Position numbers and translations under genes: made by a program. A DNA stretch of 19,563 nt from Bacteroidota bacterium (GTDB lineage: Bacteria; Bacteroidota; Bacteroidia; Flavobacteriales; Crocinitomicaceae). The notes under the pieces were generated by a model. The model did no database searches and had not been told where the DNA came from. It saw nothing but the letters and a program-made list of their open reading frames with translations. Positions 1 to 7,212 of this stretch are shown piece after piece. Where the stretch lies: positions 1 through 19,563 of the forward strand of contig JAKQEZ010000446.1 of the NCBI GenBank assembly GCA_029558435.1, in the 5' to 3' direction. Each line of letters begins with the position of its first letter. Within the stretch, counting starts at the first letter, position 1.

Positions 1-703
1 TTGTCCACAAATAAAACAACCAAATCAACCAGAATAAATGCCAAGTCATCGGTTCTCCAAATGCATGAAAAGCAAGCAATAATTGCAAAGCAAAAACCAA
101 ATGTCTAAGTAAAGATAATAGCAAAATCTGTAGCCTAAAACGCGCGTTGGTTTGGAGTACCTTTGCTATGCGCTTATACCATTTGAATTGTTTGGAAAAG
201 AATTGTATTTTTTCATAATTGAAGTAAAACAATAGGCTAATCAGGGTAATGAATAAAGGAAAAAACAGCAAATTGGAAGCTACAATTTTTGACGATAAAA
301 CCAGCCCAAAAACACCTAGAACTATAGTTGCTATAAATTGCCCTAAATTGGCTGTTAAGGTTAGCAACACAATAGAAATTCTGTACCTTCGTTGAAAATA
401 ATAGATACGACCAATAAAATTTCCTTGCATGTTGGGCGTTAGCATTCCAGTTATGATGCCAGCAAAAAAAGATTGTATTTTTATAGATTTATCAGCTGAA
501 ATTTTTAATGATTGAAGTATGTACTCCCATTTCTTATATTCTAAAAAATAGTTAGGAAATGTTAACACCAACAAAAGCGCTAAACTAAAATAGTGATGAA
601 TTTTAAAATCATTTAACTGATTAATAGATAGTTTTTTAAATTGAAAATAGAAGATAATACCAACAGCAAGTGTTAGAATTATTTTTAACAATTTAAAATT
701 CAA
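1..703 (-). CDS. Lysylphosphatidylglycerol synthase-type membrane protein (COG0392-like), partial
   Basis: A minus-strand reading frame stays open from the left window edge to beyond base 730, so the gene loses its C-terminus here (about 234 codons present). The translation is strongly hydrophobic, with several membrane segments, for example the stretches starting LLKIILTLAVGIIFYF, SIVLLTLTANLGQFIATIV and SNLLFFPLFITLISLLFYF. It carries the segment GIITGMLTPNMQGNFIGR, which resembles the conserved TP-x-x-x-GE/GR region of the COG0392 flippase-like family (membrane domain of MprF and many stand-alone relatives). Substrate is unknown. There is no ATG near the expected N-terminus: TTG at 703 follows an A-rich leader and gives MNFKLLKI, and TTG at 730 is the alternative. 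It is divergent from ruvC with 40 bp or less between starts. Family assignment rests on one motif plus topology, so it is moderate. Confidence 0.6.
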   Translation of the reverse strand, partial: MNFKLLKIILTLAVGIIFYFQFKKLSINQLNDFKIHHYFSLALLLVLTFPNYFLEYKKWEYILQSLKISADKSIKIQSFFAGIITGMLTPNMQGNFIGRIYYFQRRYRISIVLLTLTANLGQFIATIVLGVFGLVLSSKIVASNLLFFPLFITLISLLFYFNYEKIQFFSKQFKWYKRIAKVLQTNARFRLQILLLSLLRHLVFALQLLLAFHAFGEPMTWHLFWLIWLFYLWT

Positions 704-743
704 TATTTTATTTTTATTAGTTTTAATCAAAAGTTGTATTTGA

Positions 744-1313
744 ATGGATGAAGATAAGATAATTCTTGGAATTGACCCCGGAACAACCGTTTTAGGTTAC
801 GGAATTATACAAATTAAAGGTAAAAAGTTGATATTATTAAACTTTGGAGTCATCCAATTGAGTAAATTATCCAATCAACCCGAAAAGTTAGACCGTATTT
901 TTTCTCGCATCGATGGCTTGATAAAAGAATACCGTCCACACGAATTAGCCATAGAAGCTCCATTTTTTGGTAAAAATGTGCAATCAATGTTGAAGTTAGG
1001 TCGCGCACAAGGAGTTGCCATCGCTGCATGTTTAAGCAATGGTATGAGCTATGAAGAATATTCGCCACGTAGAATAAAACAAGCTGTTACAGGAAATGGA
1101 AATGCATCCAAGGAACAAGTTGCAGCCATGCTACAAAAATTATTTCAAATAAAAGACATGCCTAAATACATGGATGCAACCGATGGTTTGGCAGCTGCTG
1201 TTTGTCATCATTTTTCAAAAGGTGTAGGTGAAAATACCAAAACAAAAGAAAAAGGGTGGGGATCATTTCTAAAAAATAATCCAGAACGGAAAGTTGACTT
1301 TAAAACAAAATAA
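744..1313 (+). CDS. ruvC: Crossover junction endodeoxyribonuclease RuvC
   Basis: RuvC is the dimeric Holliday-junction resolvase that works with the RuvAB branch-migration motor in recombinational repair. The 189-residue protein has the RNase H-like fold signature IDPGTTVLGYGI at 10-21, with catalytic Asp11, followed by Glu71 in LAIEAPFF and the acidic pair Asp144/Asp147 in MDATDGLAAAVCHH. These match E. coli D7, E66, D138 and D141 in order and spacing. The extra basic tail (about 160-189, with GSFLKNNPER) is longer than in E. coli and resembles tails I associate with Flavobacteriia homologues. The ATG at 744 fits the family N-terminus; no Shine-Dalgarno sequence is present, as usual in this phylum. 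The gene converges on the TonB receptor gene, whose stop lies 41 bp downstream, and no ruvA or ruvB is in the window. Confidence 0.95.
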   Translation: MDEDKIILGIDPGTTVLGYGIIQIKGKKLILLNFGVIQLSKLSNQPEKLDRIFSRIDGLIKEYRPHELAIEAPFFGKNVQSMLKLGRAQGVAIAACLSNGMSYEEYSPRRIKQAVTGNGNASKEQVAAMLQKLFQIKDMPKYMDATDGLAAAVCHHFSKGVGENTKTKEKGWGSFLKNNPERKVDFKTK

Positions 1314-1354
1314 GCACAACCTTCCGTTTCGTATTTGTTTACACACTAAAAATA

Positions 1355-3715
1355 TTAGAATTTCCAGCTGATACCAAAACTTGGTAAAATTGGGAACTGA
1401 TAAATTACTTCGTTTGTAACACGGTTTACATAGAAAATATTTTTCTGATTGTAAAGGTTAACAACACTTGCAATCAATTCCAATTCCATTTTGTTTTTGA
1501 AAATAAATTTATGCTTAATTGTCAAATCCAAACGGTGGTATGCCGGTAAACGAGATGAGTTGAATTTACCCAACAATACACCCACATTGCTTGAGTTGGT
1601 AGATGTATAATCGGTTGTAATTCCACCAGAGAAGTTTTCTGGTTGGTAATATCCCGAAGTTGGTGTAAACGGCAAACCAGAACCATAATTCCAACGCAAG
1701 TCGATTTCTGTATTCTTTTTCTTGCCAAAAGCATACGATACAACCAAATTCAAGTTGTGACGACGGTCAAATACTGGGAAATAATATTCAAAACCATCCC
1801 AACGTTTAGAATATCCAAATGAATAAACGGTCCAAACGTGTAAACTGTTGTTTAAGTTGTATTTCAACAAAACATCCAAACCATACGATTCACCCGATTC
1901 AATCAAGAAATCTTTTTTCTCAACATCGCTTTTGTTGTTGAACTCTGGAATGTCTTCGTATATTTTATTTTGGTTGATGTTGCTCAATTGGTCAAAGAAT
2001 TTATAATATCCTTCCACATTCAAAGACAAATTCTTTACAATATCAAATTCAAATCCTAAAACAGCATGCCAAGCCGTTTGCAAACCATTTTTCAAAGTTT
2101 TTTCTTGACCGTATTGATTCACAAAAGTTGATTGAATATTCGTCGGAGCAGAAAGCATTCCGTTAAACAAATTCACGATGTCTTTATCGGATGAAGCCGA
2201 TGTGAAATTTTGAGAGAAACGTCCTCCAGACAATTTAACACGCATAAATTCTGTTGCGTTGAATTTAACTCCCAAACGCGGTTCTGGAACAACTGTTCCA
2301 ACACTTGGATAGGCTTGTAAACGGAAACTTGGTTGTACCACCCATCTGCTTGCAACATAGCGGAAACTAACATAAGCACCAATTTCTGTAGAAAAGTTAG
2401 CATCTTCAATTTTGCGTTTTGCCTCGTTATAGGTAGTAAAGTTGGTATTAAATCCACCAATATTCAAACCATAGGTTAATTCACTTTCTTTTAATAAGAA
2501 ATAGGAAAAGTCAAACGCTAAATCAAAACCTCCAACACCACTAAAGCGTGGTTGTGTTTCAGCTTCTCTAAAAGTTGTTTTGTAATAACTTCCTGTTAAA
2601 TGTCCTTTGATAATGGTTTTTGAACTTGATGGAACCAATAAGAAATTAATTCCTCCACCAGTTGCTTGCCAGCTCAAATCTGCAATAGCATAGTTGACGC
2701 TATCTCTGTTGTGAAATCCAAATACACTAAATTTTGTTCCTCCATCACCATTAAACGAAAGTTTACCATACACATCGGTAAATGTATAAGGCATTCCAGC
2801 ACCCGATGATGTGCTCATATTATTGATGTTGCGGTACAACGATTTCGATGTATAGCTCAATAAACTATGTTTTGCAGATAAAATATAAGAACCAGTACGT
2901 GGAGAACCATCCTCTTTCTTTTTACCCATTGGACCTTCCAATACGGCTTTTGCCATAAACGGCGATACAGAAACTTTTCCTCCAAATTTTTGACGGTTTC
3001 CATCGCGGTAGGTGATGTCCATGATGGATGAAATTCGTCCGCCATATTTTGCATCAAAACCACCTGTATAAACGTCGGTGTTTCTAATTAATTCTGTTTC
3101 AAAAACCGAAAAGAAACCAATAGAGTGAAACGGTGAATAAATAGTCATCCCGTCCAATAAAATTTTATTTTGAATTGGTGTACCACCACGCACATACAAT
3201 TGTCCTCCTTGGTCGCCTGTTGTAATTACCCCTGGTGTAATACTCAATGCATTTACAATGTCATTTTCTGCTCCAATGGTAGGAATACGTTCAATGGTTG
3301 CTTTGTCTAACGATAACTTAGAAACCTGAATTTGCGTTTTATTGCGTTGTGATTCTGCAGTAATATGCACACCTTCAATTTCTTTTACGTTTTTAATTTT
3401 TTCTAAGTTGAATTTTAATTCCGTAATACCATTTGCTTTTGTAACACTCACTTTTTGATGCACAGCTTCGTATTCAACGGTTTCAATCGCAATGTAATAT
3501 TCACCAATAGCTACGTTTGGAATGGAAAACAACCCGTTGATATCAGTCATTGCACCGCCACGCATCACACTGTCGGAAGAAAATAATTTTACTTTCTCAA
3601 AAGTAACAGGCTCGCCATTTTCTTTATCAAAAACAAATCCACGAATGTTGTGATCTTGCGAAAAACCAAGTGTTGATACAGCAACAGTTGCTAGAAAAAG
3701 AAGAAAAATTCTCAT
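1355..3715 (-). CDS. TonB-dependent receptor with N-terminal carboxypeptidase-like regulatory domain
   Basis: An outer-membrane active transporter of 786 residues. Visible parts are a signal peptide (1-19, ending TLGFSQ), a carboxypeptidase-regulatory-like beta-sandwich domain (about 22-105, with the typical I-R-G-F-V-x-D start and TDINGLFSI), a plug domain (about 120-240, with ALSITPGVITTGDQGGQLYV, the VRGG motif, and LLDGMTIYSPFH), then a long beta-barrel to the C-terminus. The chain ends in SFGISWKF, an aromatic-terminated BAM insertion signal. The family imports ligands using energy from TonB-ExbBD. No SusD-like lipoprotein, metal-uptake gene or sigma/anti-sigma pair is adjacent, so the ligand cannot be inferred, and the SusC class is less likely. 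It is transcribed alone from a well-formed promoter just upstream and converges on ruvC. Confidence 0.92.
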   Translation of the reverse strand: MRIFLLFLATVAVSTLGFSQDHNIRGFVFDKENGEPVTFEKVKLFSSDSVMRGGAMTDINGLFSIPNVAIGEYYIAIETVEYEAVHQKVSVTKANGITELKFNLEKIKNVKEIEGVHITAESQRNKTQIQVSKLSLDKATIERIPTIGAENDIVNALSITPGVITTGDQGGQLYVRGGTPIQNKILLDGMTIYSPFHSIGFFSVFETELIRNTDVYTGGFDAKYGGRISSIMDITYRDGNRQKFGGKVSVSPFMAKAVLEGPMGKKKEDGSPRTGSYILSAKHSLLSYTSKSLYRNINNMSTSSGAGMPYTFTDVYGKLSFNGDGGTKFSVFGFHNRDSVNYAIADLSWQATGGGINFLLVPSSSKTIIKGHLTGSYYKTTFREAETQPRFSGVGGFDLAFDFSYFLLKESELTYGLNIGGFNTNFTTYNEAKRKIEDANFSTEIGAYVSFRYVASRWVVQPSFRLQAYPSVGTVVPEPRLGVKFNATEFMRVKLSGGRFSQNFTSASSDKDIVNLFNGMLSAPTNIQSTFVNQYGQEKTLKNGLQTAWHAVLGFEFDIVKNLSLNVEGYYKFFDQLSNINQNKIYEDIPEFNNKSDVEKKDFLIESGESYGLDVLLKYNLNNSLHVWTVYSFGYSKRWDGFEYYFPVFDRRHNLNLVVSYAFGKKKNTEIDLRWNYGSGLPFTPTSGYYQPENFSGGITTDYTSTNSSNVGVLLGKFNSSRLPAYHRLDLTIKHKFIFKNKMELELIASVVNLYNQKNIFYVNRVTNEVIYQFPILPSFGISWKF

Positions 3716-3778
3716 ATAGTTTGTAAAAAATTAAAAACAGATGACGAAAATACAATTTTCCAACGAGAATATATACCT

Positions 3779-3809
3779 CAAAAATAGATTTTAATTTAAA
3801 GTGCTTCAA
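3779..3809 (-). promoter_or_regulatory. Bacteroidota-type promoter for the TonB receptor gene
   Basis: Read on the minus strand, TTG (3809-3807) is followed after 20 bp by TATTTTTG (3786-3779), a full match to the TAnnTTTG -7 consensus of the primary sigma factor in this phylum. This gives a leader of roughly 55-60 bases before the ATG at 3715. Assigned by eye; the spacing is close to the usual value. Confidence 0.55.
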
Positions 3810-3837
3810 TTTTTGATTAAACGGGATATATTTTGAA

Positions 3838-3865
3838 TTGAATCAAATAAATTCCATTATATTTA
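3838..3865 (+). promoter_or_regulatory. Possible promoter for the barrel-protein/prmC pair
   Basis: TTG at 3838-3840 is followed after 17 bp by TATATTTA (3858-3865), one mismatch from TAnnTTTG. It lies about 30 bases upstream of the start at 3897, back to back with the TonB receptor promoter. The last-base mismatch and the AT-rich background keep this tentative. Confidence 0.35.
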
Positions 3866-3896
3866 CGTATTCAATGAAAATATTAATCTTTTTGTG

Positions 3897-4592
3897 ATGA
3901 AAACTCCGTTTACTCTATTCATAATATGTGTTTTTTGTACCATAATTGCATACTCGCAAGAGGAAACAATTATCGTTCAATCTGAAAACGAAATGGTTGC
4001 CATCGATGAAATTAAACCTAAACATACGTTTAATGTTGTACTTGGACTGCCGAATACAACCATCAATAAACCATTTGAAAGTATTATGAAAGGAGTAGTA
4101 GATGCCAATGTTTACTATCAATATCACTTGCCATTTGCTCTTGTTTTTGGCGGAGGATTTCGTTTTATTCACTATAAAATCAACGAATTTAGAGTGCCCG
4201 AAAAATTGGACGGTGTGATGCATGCTTTTGGACCTTTTTTTAAAATAGGTTATGAAAAATTTTACACCAAACGTTTTGCTTTTGATGCCTCTGTAAAAAT
4301 TGGTTACGAGTGGAATTATGTTGTCACCGACCTCAATAAAGCAAGAAGAGGGGGCGCCTATCAATTTGATGCTGGTTTTGTGGAGCCAACAATTGGGTTT
4401 ATTTTAAGTGCGGCTAATCAATCTTCGTTTCGCCTCACAATTGGCTATACCATTCAAGGTTATTCTTTTAAACCGGCGATGTTGGGAACCATTTTACAAG
4501 GTGGTTGGGAACAAAAAGAATTTACTAAAACAGCACAATTTATTACCTTTGGCCTCGGATACACCTATTATATAGGTAAAAAGAAGGATTAA
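3897..4592 (+). CDS. Predicted exported outer-membrane beta-barrel-like protein of unknown function
   Basis: A 231-residue protein beginning MKTPFTLFIICVFCTIIAYSQ, a clear signal peptide ending in the AYSQ|EE cleavage site common in this phylum. The open frame starts one codon earlier at a GTG (3894), but the ATG at 3897 is the better start. The mature part alternates polar and aromatic/hydrophobic residues in short strands (YYQYHLPFALVFGGGFRF, AFDASVKIGYEWNYVV, FRLTIGYTIQGYSF, FITFGLGYTYYIG), the pattern of a small outer-membrane beta-barrel of perhaps 8-10 strands. I do not recognise a named family. Its stop codon overlaps the prmC start (TAATG), so the two are almost certainly co-transcribed and may be translationally coupled. 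The barrel assignment is inferred from strand pattern, not from a motif. Confidence 0.75.
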   Translation: MKTPFTLFIICVFCTIIAYSQEETIIVQSENEMVAIDEIKPKHTFNVVLGLPNTTINKPFESIMKGVVDANVYYQYHLPFALVFGGGFRFIHYKINEFRVPEKLDGVMHAFGPFFKIGYEKFYTKRFAFDASVKIGYEWNYVVTDLNKARRGGAYQFDAGFVEPTIGFILSAANQSSFRLTIGYTIQGYSFKPAMLGTILQGGWEQKEFTKTAQFITFGLGYTYYIGKKKD

Positions 4593-5455
4593 TGTTTGTT
4601 TCTGATAATACAGTAAAATCTGTAAAAAACTATTTTTCAGCACGGTTAGAAGGGCAATTCACTGCACGTGAAATAAAAATTATGTTTCAATTGTGTGCCC
4701 AACAACGCTTGCAACTTTCATCAGCCGATTTGTTGCTTGCCGATAATTTGCGCATGAGCGAATCCGATTTACTCTATTTTCGATCGGTTGTGAAACGCTT
4801 GCAAACCAACGAACCTTTTCAATACATTTTAGGAGAAGTGGAGTTTTATGGATTGCTGTTGAATACGGATAAACGTGCGTTAATTCCACGACCAGAAACC
4901 GAAGAATTGGTAGATTGGATTGTTTCAAAAGCGCCAAATGCCACAACAATAGTTGATGTGTGCACAGGAAGTGGTTGCATCGCCTTGGCATTAAAAAGTA
5001 AATGTCCAGCAGCAAAAGTTGTAGGTGTGGATGTTTCGATAGATGCATTGAATTTAGCCAAAGAAAATGCAAAGAAAACACAGCTTGAAGTGGGATTTCT
5101 ACAACTTGATGTGCTTCAACAAGCTTTGCCAATGGACTCTAAATCAATAGATGTGATGGTTTCAAATCCGCCCTATGTATTGGAAAATGAAAAATTGCAA
5201 ATGGCCAATCATGTATTGGATTTTGAACCTGCGTTGGCTTTGTTTGTTCCCAATAACGACCCCTTGTTGTTTTATAAAAAAATAGTGCACGAGGCTACCC
5301 AAAAATTAAAAACGGGAGGCTTTCTTTTCTTTGAAATCAACGAGCAATATGGAAATGACGTTGCAACACTTTTAAATCAATCGGGGTTTCATTCGGTTGA
5401 AATAAAACAAGATTTACAAGGAAAAGACAGAATGGTAGCCGGTTGTTTAGCTTGA
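4592..5455 (+). CDS. prmC: Peptide chain release factor N5-glutamine methyltransferase PrmC
   Basis: PrmC uses S-adenosylmethionine to methylate the glutamine of the GGQ motif in release factors RF1 and RF2, which increases termination efficiency. The 287-residue protein has the N-terminal helical substrate domain (about 1-75), the linker EPFQYILGEVEFYGL (74-88), PRPETEELVDWI (99-110), SAM motif I VDVCTGSGCIALALK (121-135), and the catalytic SNPPYV with NPPY at 192-195, which holds the target glutamine. Length matches the family. The ATG at 4592 shares its A with the TAA stop of the preceding gene. No prfA or prfB is nearby. The closest alternative, the L3 methyltransferase PrmB, is unlikely outside Proteobacteria. 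Confidence 0.93.
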   Translation: MFVSDNTVKSVKNYFSARLEGQFTAREIKIMFQLCAQQRLQLSSADLLLADNLRMSESDLLYFRSVVKRLQTNEPFQYILGEVEFYGLLLNTDKRALIPRPETEELVDWIVSKAPNATTIVDVCTGSGCIALALKSKCPAAKVVGVDVSIDALNLAKENAKKTQLEVGFLQLDVLQQALPMDSKSIDVMVSNPPYVLENEKLQMANHVLDFEPALALFVPNNDPLLFYKKIVHEATQKLKTGGFLFFEINEQYGNDVATLLNQSGFHSVEIKQDLQGKDRMVAGCLA

Positions 5456-5497
5456 TTATTATTGAAATTAAGATTAAATAACACTTTATTAAAATTC

Positions 5498-5523
5498 TTG
5501 CAAGCGAATATTCGCTAATTTTG
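5498..5523 (+). promoter_or_regulatory. bshA promoter with embedded 14-bp palindrome
   Basis: TAATTTTG at 5516-5523 is an exact TAnnTTTG -7 box, with TTG at 5498-5500 as the candidate -33 element. The 15-bp gap is shorter than usual. Between and touching them lies the perfect palindrome AGCGAATATTCGCT (5503-5516), more GC-rich than its surroundings and placed where a bound regulator would block polymerase. The leader to the ATG at 5546 would be about 15 bases. The promoter call is good; operator function is inference. Confidence 0.5.
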
Positions 5524-5545
5524 CCTCAATTTACATAATATCGAT

Positions 5546-6667
5546 ATGAAAATAGGAATGGTTTTATATCCAACCTTTGGAGGAAGTGGAGTAGTGGCAA
5601 CGGAGTTGGGAAAAGCATTGGCACAAAAAGGGCATGAAATTCATTTTATAACCTATGCGCAACCTGTTCGTTTGGGAAATTTTATCGATAACACGTATTA
5701 CCACGAAGTTTCGTTGAGCGATTATCCTTTGTTTGATTACCAACCCTATGAAATTCAACTATCGAGTAAAATTGTAGACGTAGTAAAACACGAAAAACTA
5801 GATTTATTGCACGTGCATTACGCCATTCCGCATGCTTCGGCAGCCTATATGGCGCAACAAATTTTAAAAGCACAAGGCATCAATATTCCGTTCATTACCA
5901 CCTTGCACGGTACAGATATTACCTTGGTGGGGAAAGATCCATCTTTTGAACCGGTGATTACTTTTTGCATCAACGAATCAACAGCGGTTACTGCGGTTTC
6001 TGAAAGTTTAAAGCAATCCACCTACGAACATTTTAACACTCAACGTGCAATTGAAGTTATCCCCAATTTTGCACCGCCAATTGCCAAAGAAATGACTTTT
6101 GCTTGCCAGCGTTTAAAATATGCAATGGGTGAGGAACGTATTCTATGCCATATTTCAAATTTCAGACCCGTAAAAAGAATTGAAGACGTGATTCGTGTTT
6201 TTTATTTGGTGAATCAAGCATTGCCAGCCAAATTGTTGTTGGTAGGTGATGGACCAGATCGTTTATTGGCAGAACGTGTGTGTCGTGAATTAGGTATTGA
6301 AAAACGAGTTATTTTCACTGGTAAAATTGCTGAAACAGAAAAAGTATTGGAAATCTGCGATGTGTTTTTATTGCCTTCAGAAACAGAAAGTTTTGGTTTG
6401 GCTGCACTAGAGGCAATGGCAGCAGGTGTGCCAGTAATTTCATCCAATACGGGTGGCATCCCAGAAGTGAACGAACATGGATTTAGTGGTTTTACTTCCA
6501 ATGTAGGTGAAGTGCAAGATATGGCTAACAACACTTTGAAAATTTTACAATCGGACGAAACTCTAACTCAATTTAAGAAAAACGCTAAACTACAAGCGCA
6601 AAAATTTGAATTGGATAAAATTTTACCGATGTATGAAGATTTGTATCAGCAAGTTGTCAATTTATAA
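5546..6667 (+). CDS. bshA: N-acetyl-alpha-D-glucosaminyl L-malate synthase BshA
   Basis: BshA is a retaining GT4 glycosyltransferase that joins UDP-GlcNAc and L-malate, the first step of bacillithiol synthesis; bacillithiol replaces glutathione as the main low-molecular-weight thiol in many Firmicutes and Bacteroidota. The 373-residue protein starts MKIGMVLYPTFGGSGVVATE, close to the Bacillus BshA N-terminus, with the GGSG nucleotide loop at 12-15. It continues with HVHYAIPHA (89-97), HGTD (121-124), SNFRPVKR (204-211, phosphate-binding Arg/Lys) and the GT4 E-x7-E motif at Glu281/Glu289 in ESFGLAALEA, followed by GVPVISSNTGGIPEV. Length is right for the family. It stands alone: bshB and bshC are not in the window. 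Generic GT4 sugar transferases are the alternative, but the N-terminus argues for BshA. Confidence 0.92.
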   Translation: MKIGMVLYPTFGGSGVVATELGKALAQKGHEIHFITYAQPVRLGNFIDNTYYHEVSLSDYPLFDYQPYEIQLSSKIVDVVKHEKLDLLHVHYAIPHASAAYMAQQILKAQGINIPFITTLHGTDITLVGKDPSFEPVITFCINESTAVTAVSESLKQSTYEHFNTQRAIEVIPNFAPPIAKEMTFACQRLKYAMGEERILCHISNFRPVKRIEDVIRVFYLVNQALPAKLLLVGDGPDRLLAERVCRELGIEKRVIFTGKIAETEKVLEICDVFLLPSETESFGLAALEAMAAGVPVISSNTGGIPEVNEHGFSGFTSNVGEVQDMANNTLKILQSDETLTQFKKNAKLQAQKFELDKILPMYEDLYQQVVNL

Positions 6668-6755
6668 GGATTTTACAGGCGATTAAATAAAATTACACAG
6701 CTTTCAATTAACTTATTTTAACAAATCAGTTTTTAAAGAAGCTCACTTTTGATGT

Positions 6756-6763
6756 TAATTTTG
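6756..6763 (+). promoter_or_regulatory. Candidate -7 box upstream of the efflux locus
   Basis: TAATTTTG matches TAnnTTTG exactly and lies 32 bases before the ATG at 6796. No convincing TTG is found 17-22 bases further upstream, so only the -7 half is supported. If real, it would drive the small exported protein gene and probably the pump genes, since no better promoter is visible between 7150 and 7212. Confidence 0.4.
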
Positions 6764-6795
6764 TAAACTTTTTATGCAGAAAGCAACCAAAAAAA

Positions 6796-7149
6796 ATGAA
6801 TAAAATTAAAGTTTTACTTTTTTCTCTTTTTATCATTTTTTCTTCATTCATTTCGAGTGAAGAGGTGTTTCAGCAATTTTCAAATCTCGATAAATTTGTA
6901 GCAACAACAGGAGTCGAAAATGTTGATCAATTACAAAATACAACAGATTCACCAGTAGAAATCACTATCATAAAATACAGAAAATTAAGACGTGGTAATA
7001 CAAGTCAAAATTTCTCTATTCAGACTGAAATTGAATCCCTTAACAACGAACATAGTATCAATTCAATTGCTCAATTGAATTTTGAAGTAACTACTTGTTC
7101 ACTTCTTCCCAAAGAAACATCTTTTCTGCATCGTTATCAATTGTTTTGA
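6796..7149 (+). CDS. Small predicted exported protein of unknown function heading the RND efflux locus
   Basis: A 117-residue product with the N-terminus MNKIKVLLFSLFIIFSSFIS, a basic n-region and hydrophobic core typical of a signal peptide, probably cleaved before or near the Glu pair at 22-23. The mature part of about 95 residues is polar, with the basic stretch KYRKLRRG and a single cysteine in VTTCSLLPKE, and no transmembrane segment. I do not recognise a family. The ATG follows an A-rich leader, a candidate -7 box lies 32 bases upstream, and codon use resembles the neighbours, so it is probably real. The adaptor start is 63 bases downstream on the same strand, so it may be co-transcribed with the pump and act in the periplasm. 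That link rests on position only. Confidence 0.6.
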   Translation: MNKIKVLLFSLFIIFSSFISSEEVFQQFSNLDKFVATTGVENVDQLQNTTDSPVEITIIKYRKLRRGNTSQNFSIQTEIESLNNEHSINSIAQLNFEVTTCSLLPKETSFLHRYQLF

Positions 7150-7212
7150 TTTAAAATAAGACTTCCAAACTACTTCTGTAGATTAACTAGTTTTTATTTT
7201 AAATAATTGATA

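Noticed and set aside
1285..1328. AACGGAA and TTCCGTT as a terminator between ruvC and the TonB receptor gene
   Set aside because: Only 7 bp of stem with a 30-nt loop, one arm inside ruvC and no adjacent T run.
3915..4364. A 149-codon minus-strand frame
   Set aside because: It lies wholly within the barrel-protein gene on the other strand, has no recognisable domain, and the plus-strand frame has a signal peptide and operon context.
4680..5132. A 150-codon minus-strand frame
   Set aside because: It is a shadow of prmC, whose catalytic motifs are in the plus-strand frame.
7207..7212. TTG at 7207 as the adaptor start
   Set aside because: The ATG two codons later gives a standard lipoprotein signal peptide, and no feature favours the earlier codon.
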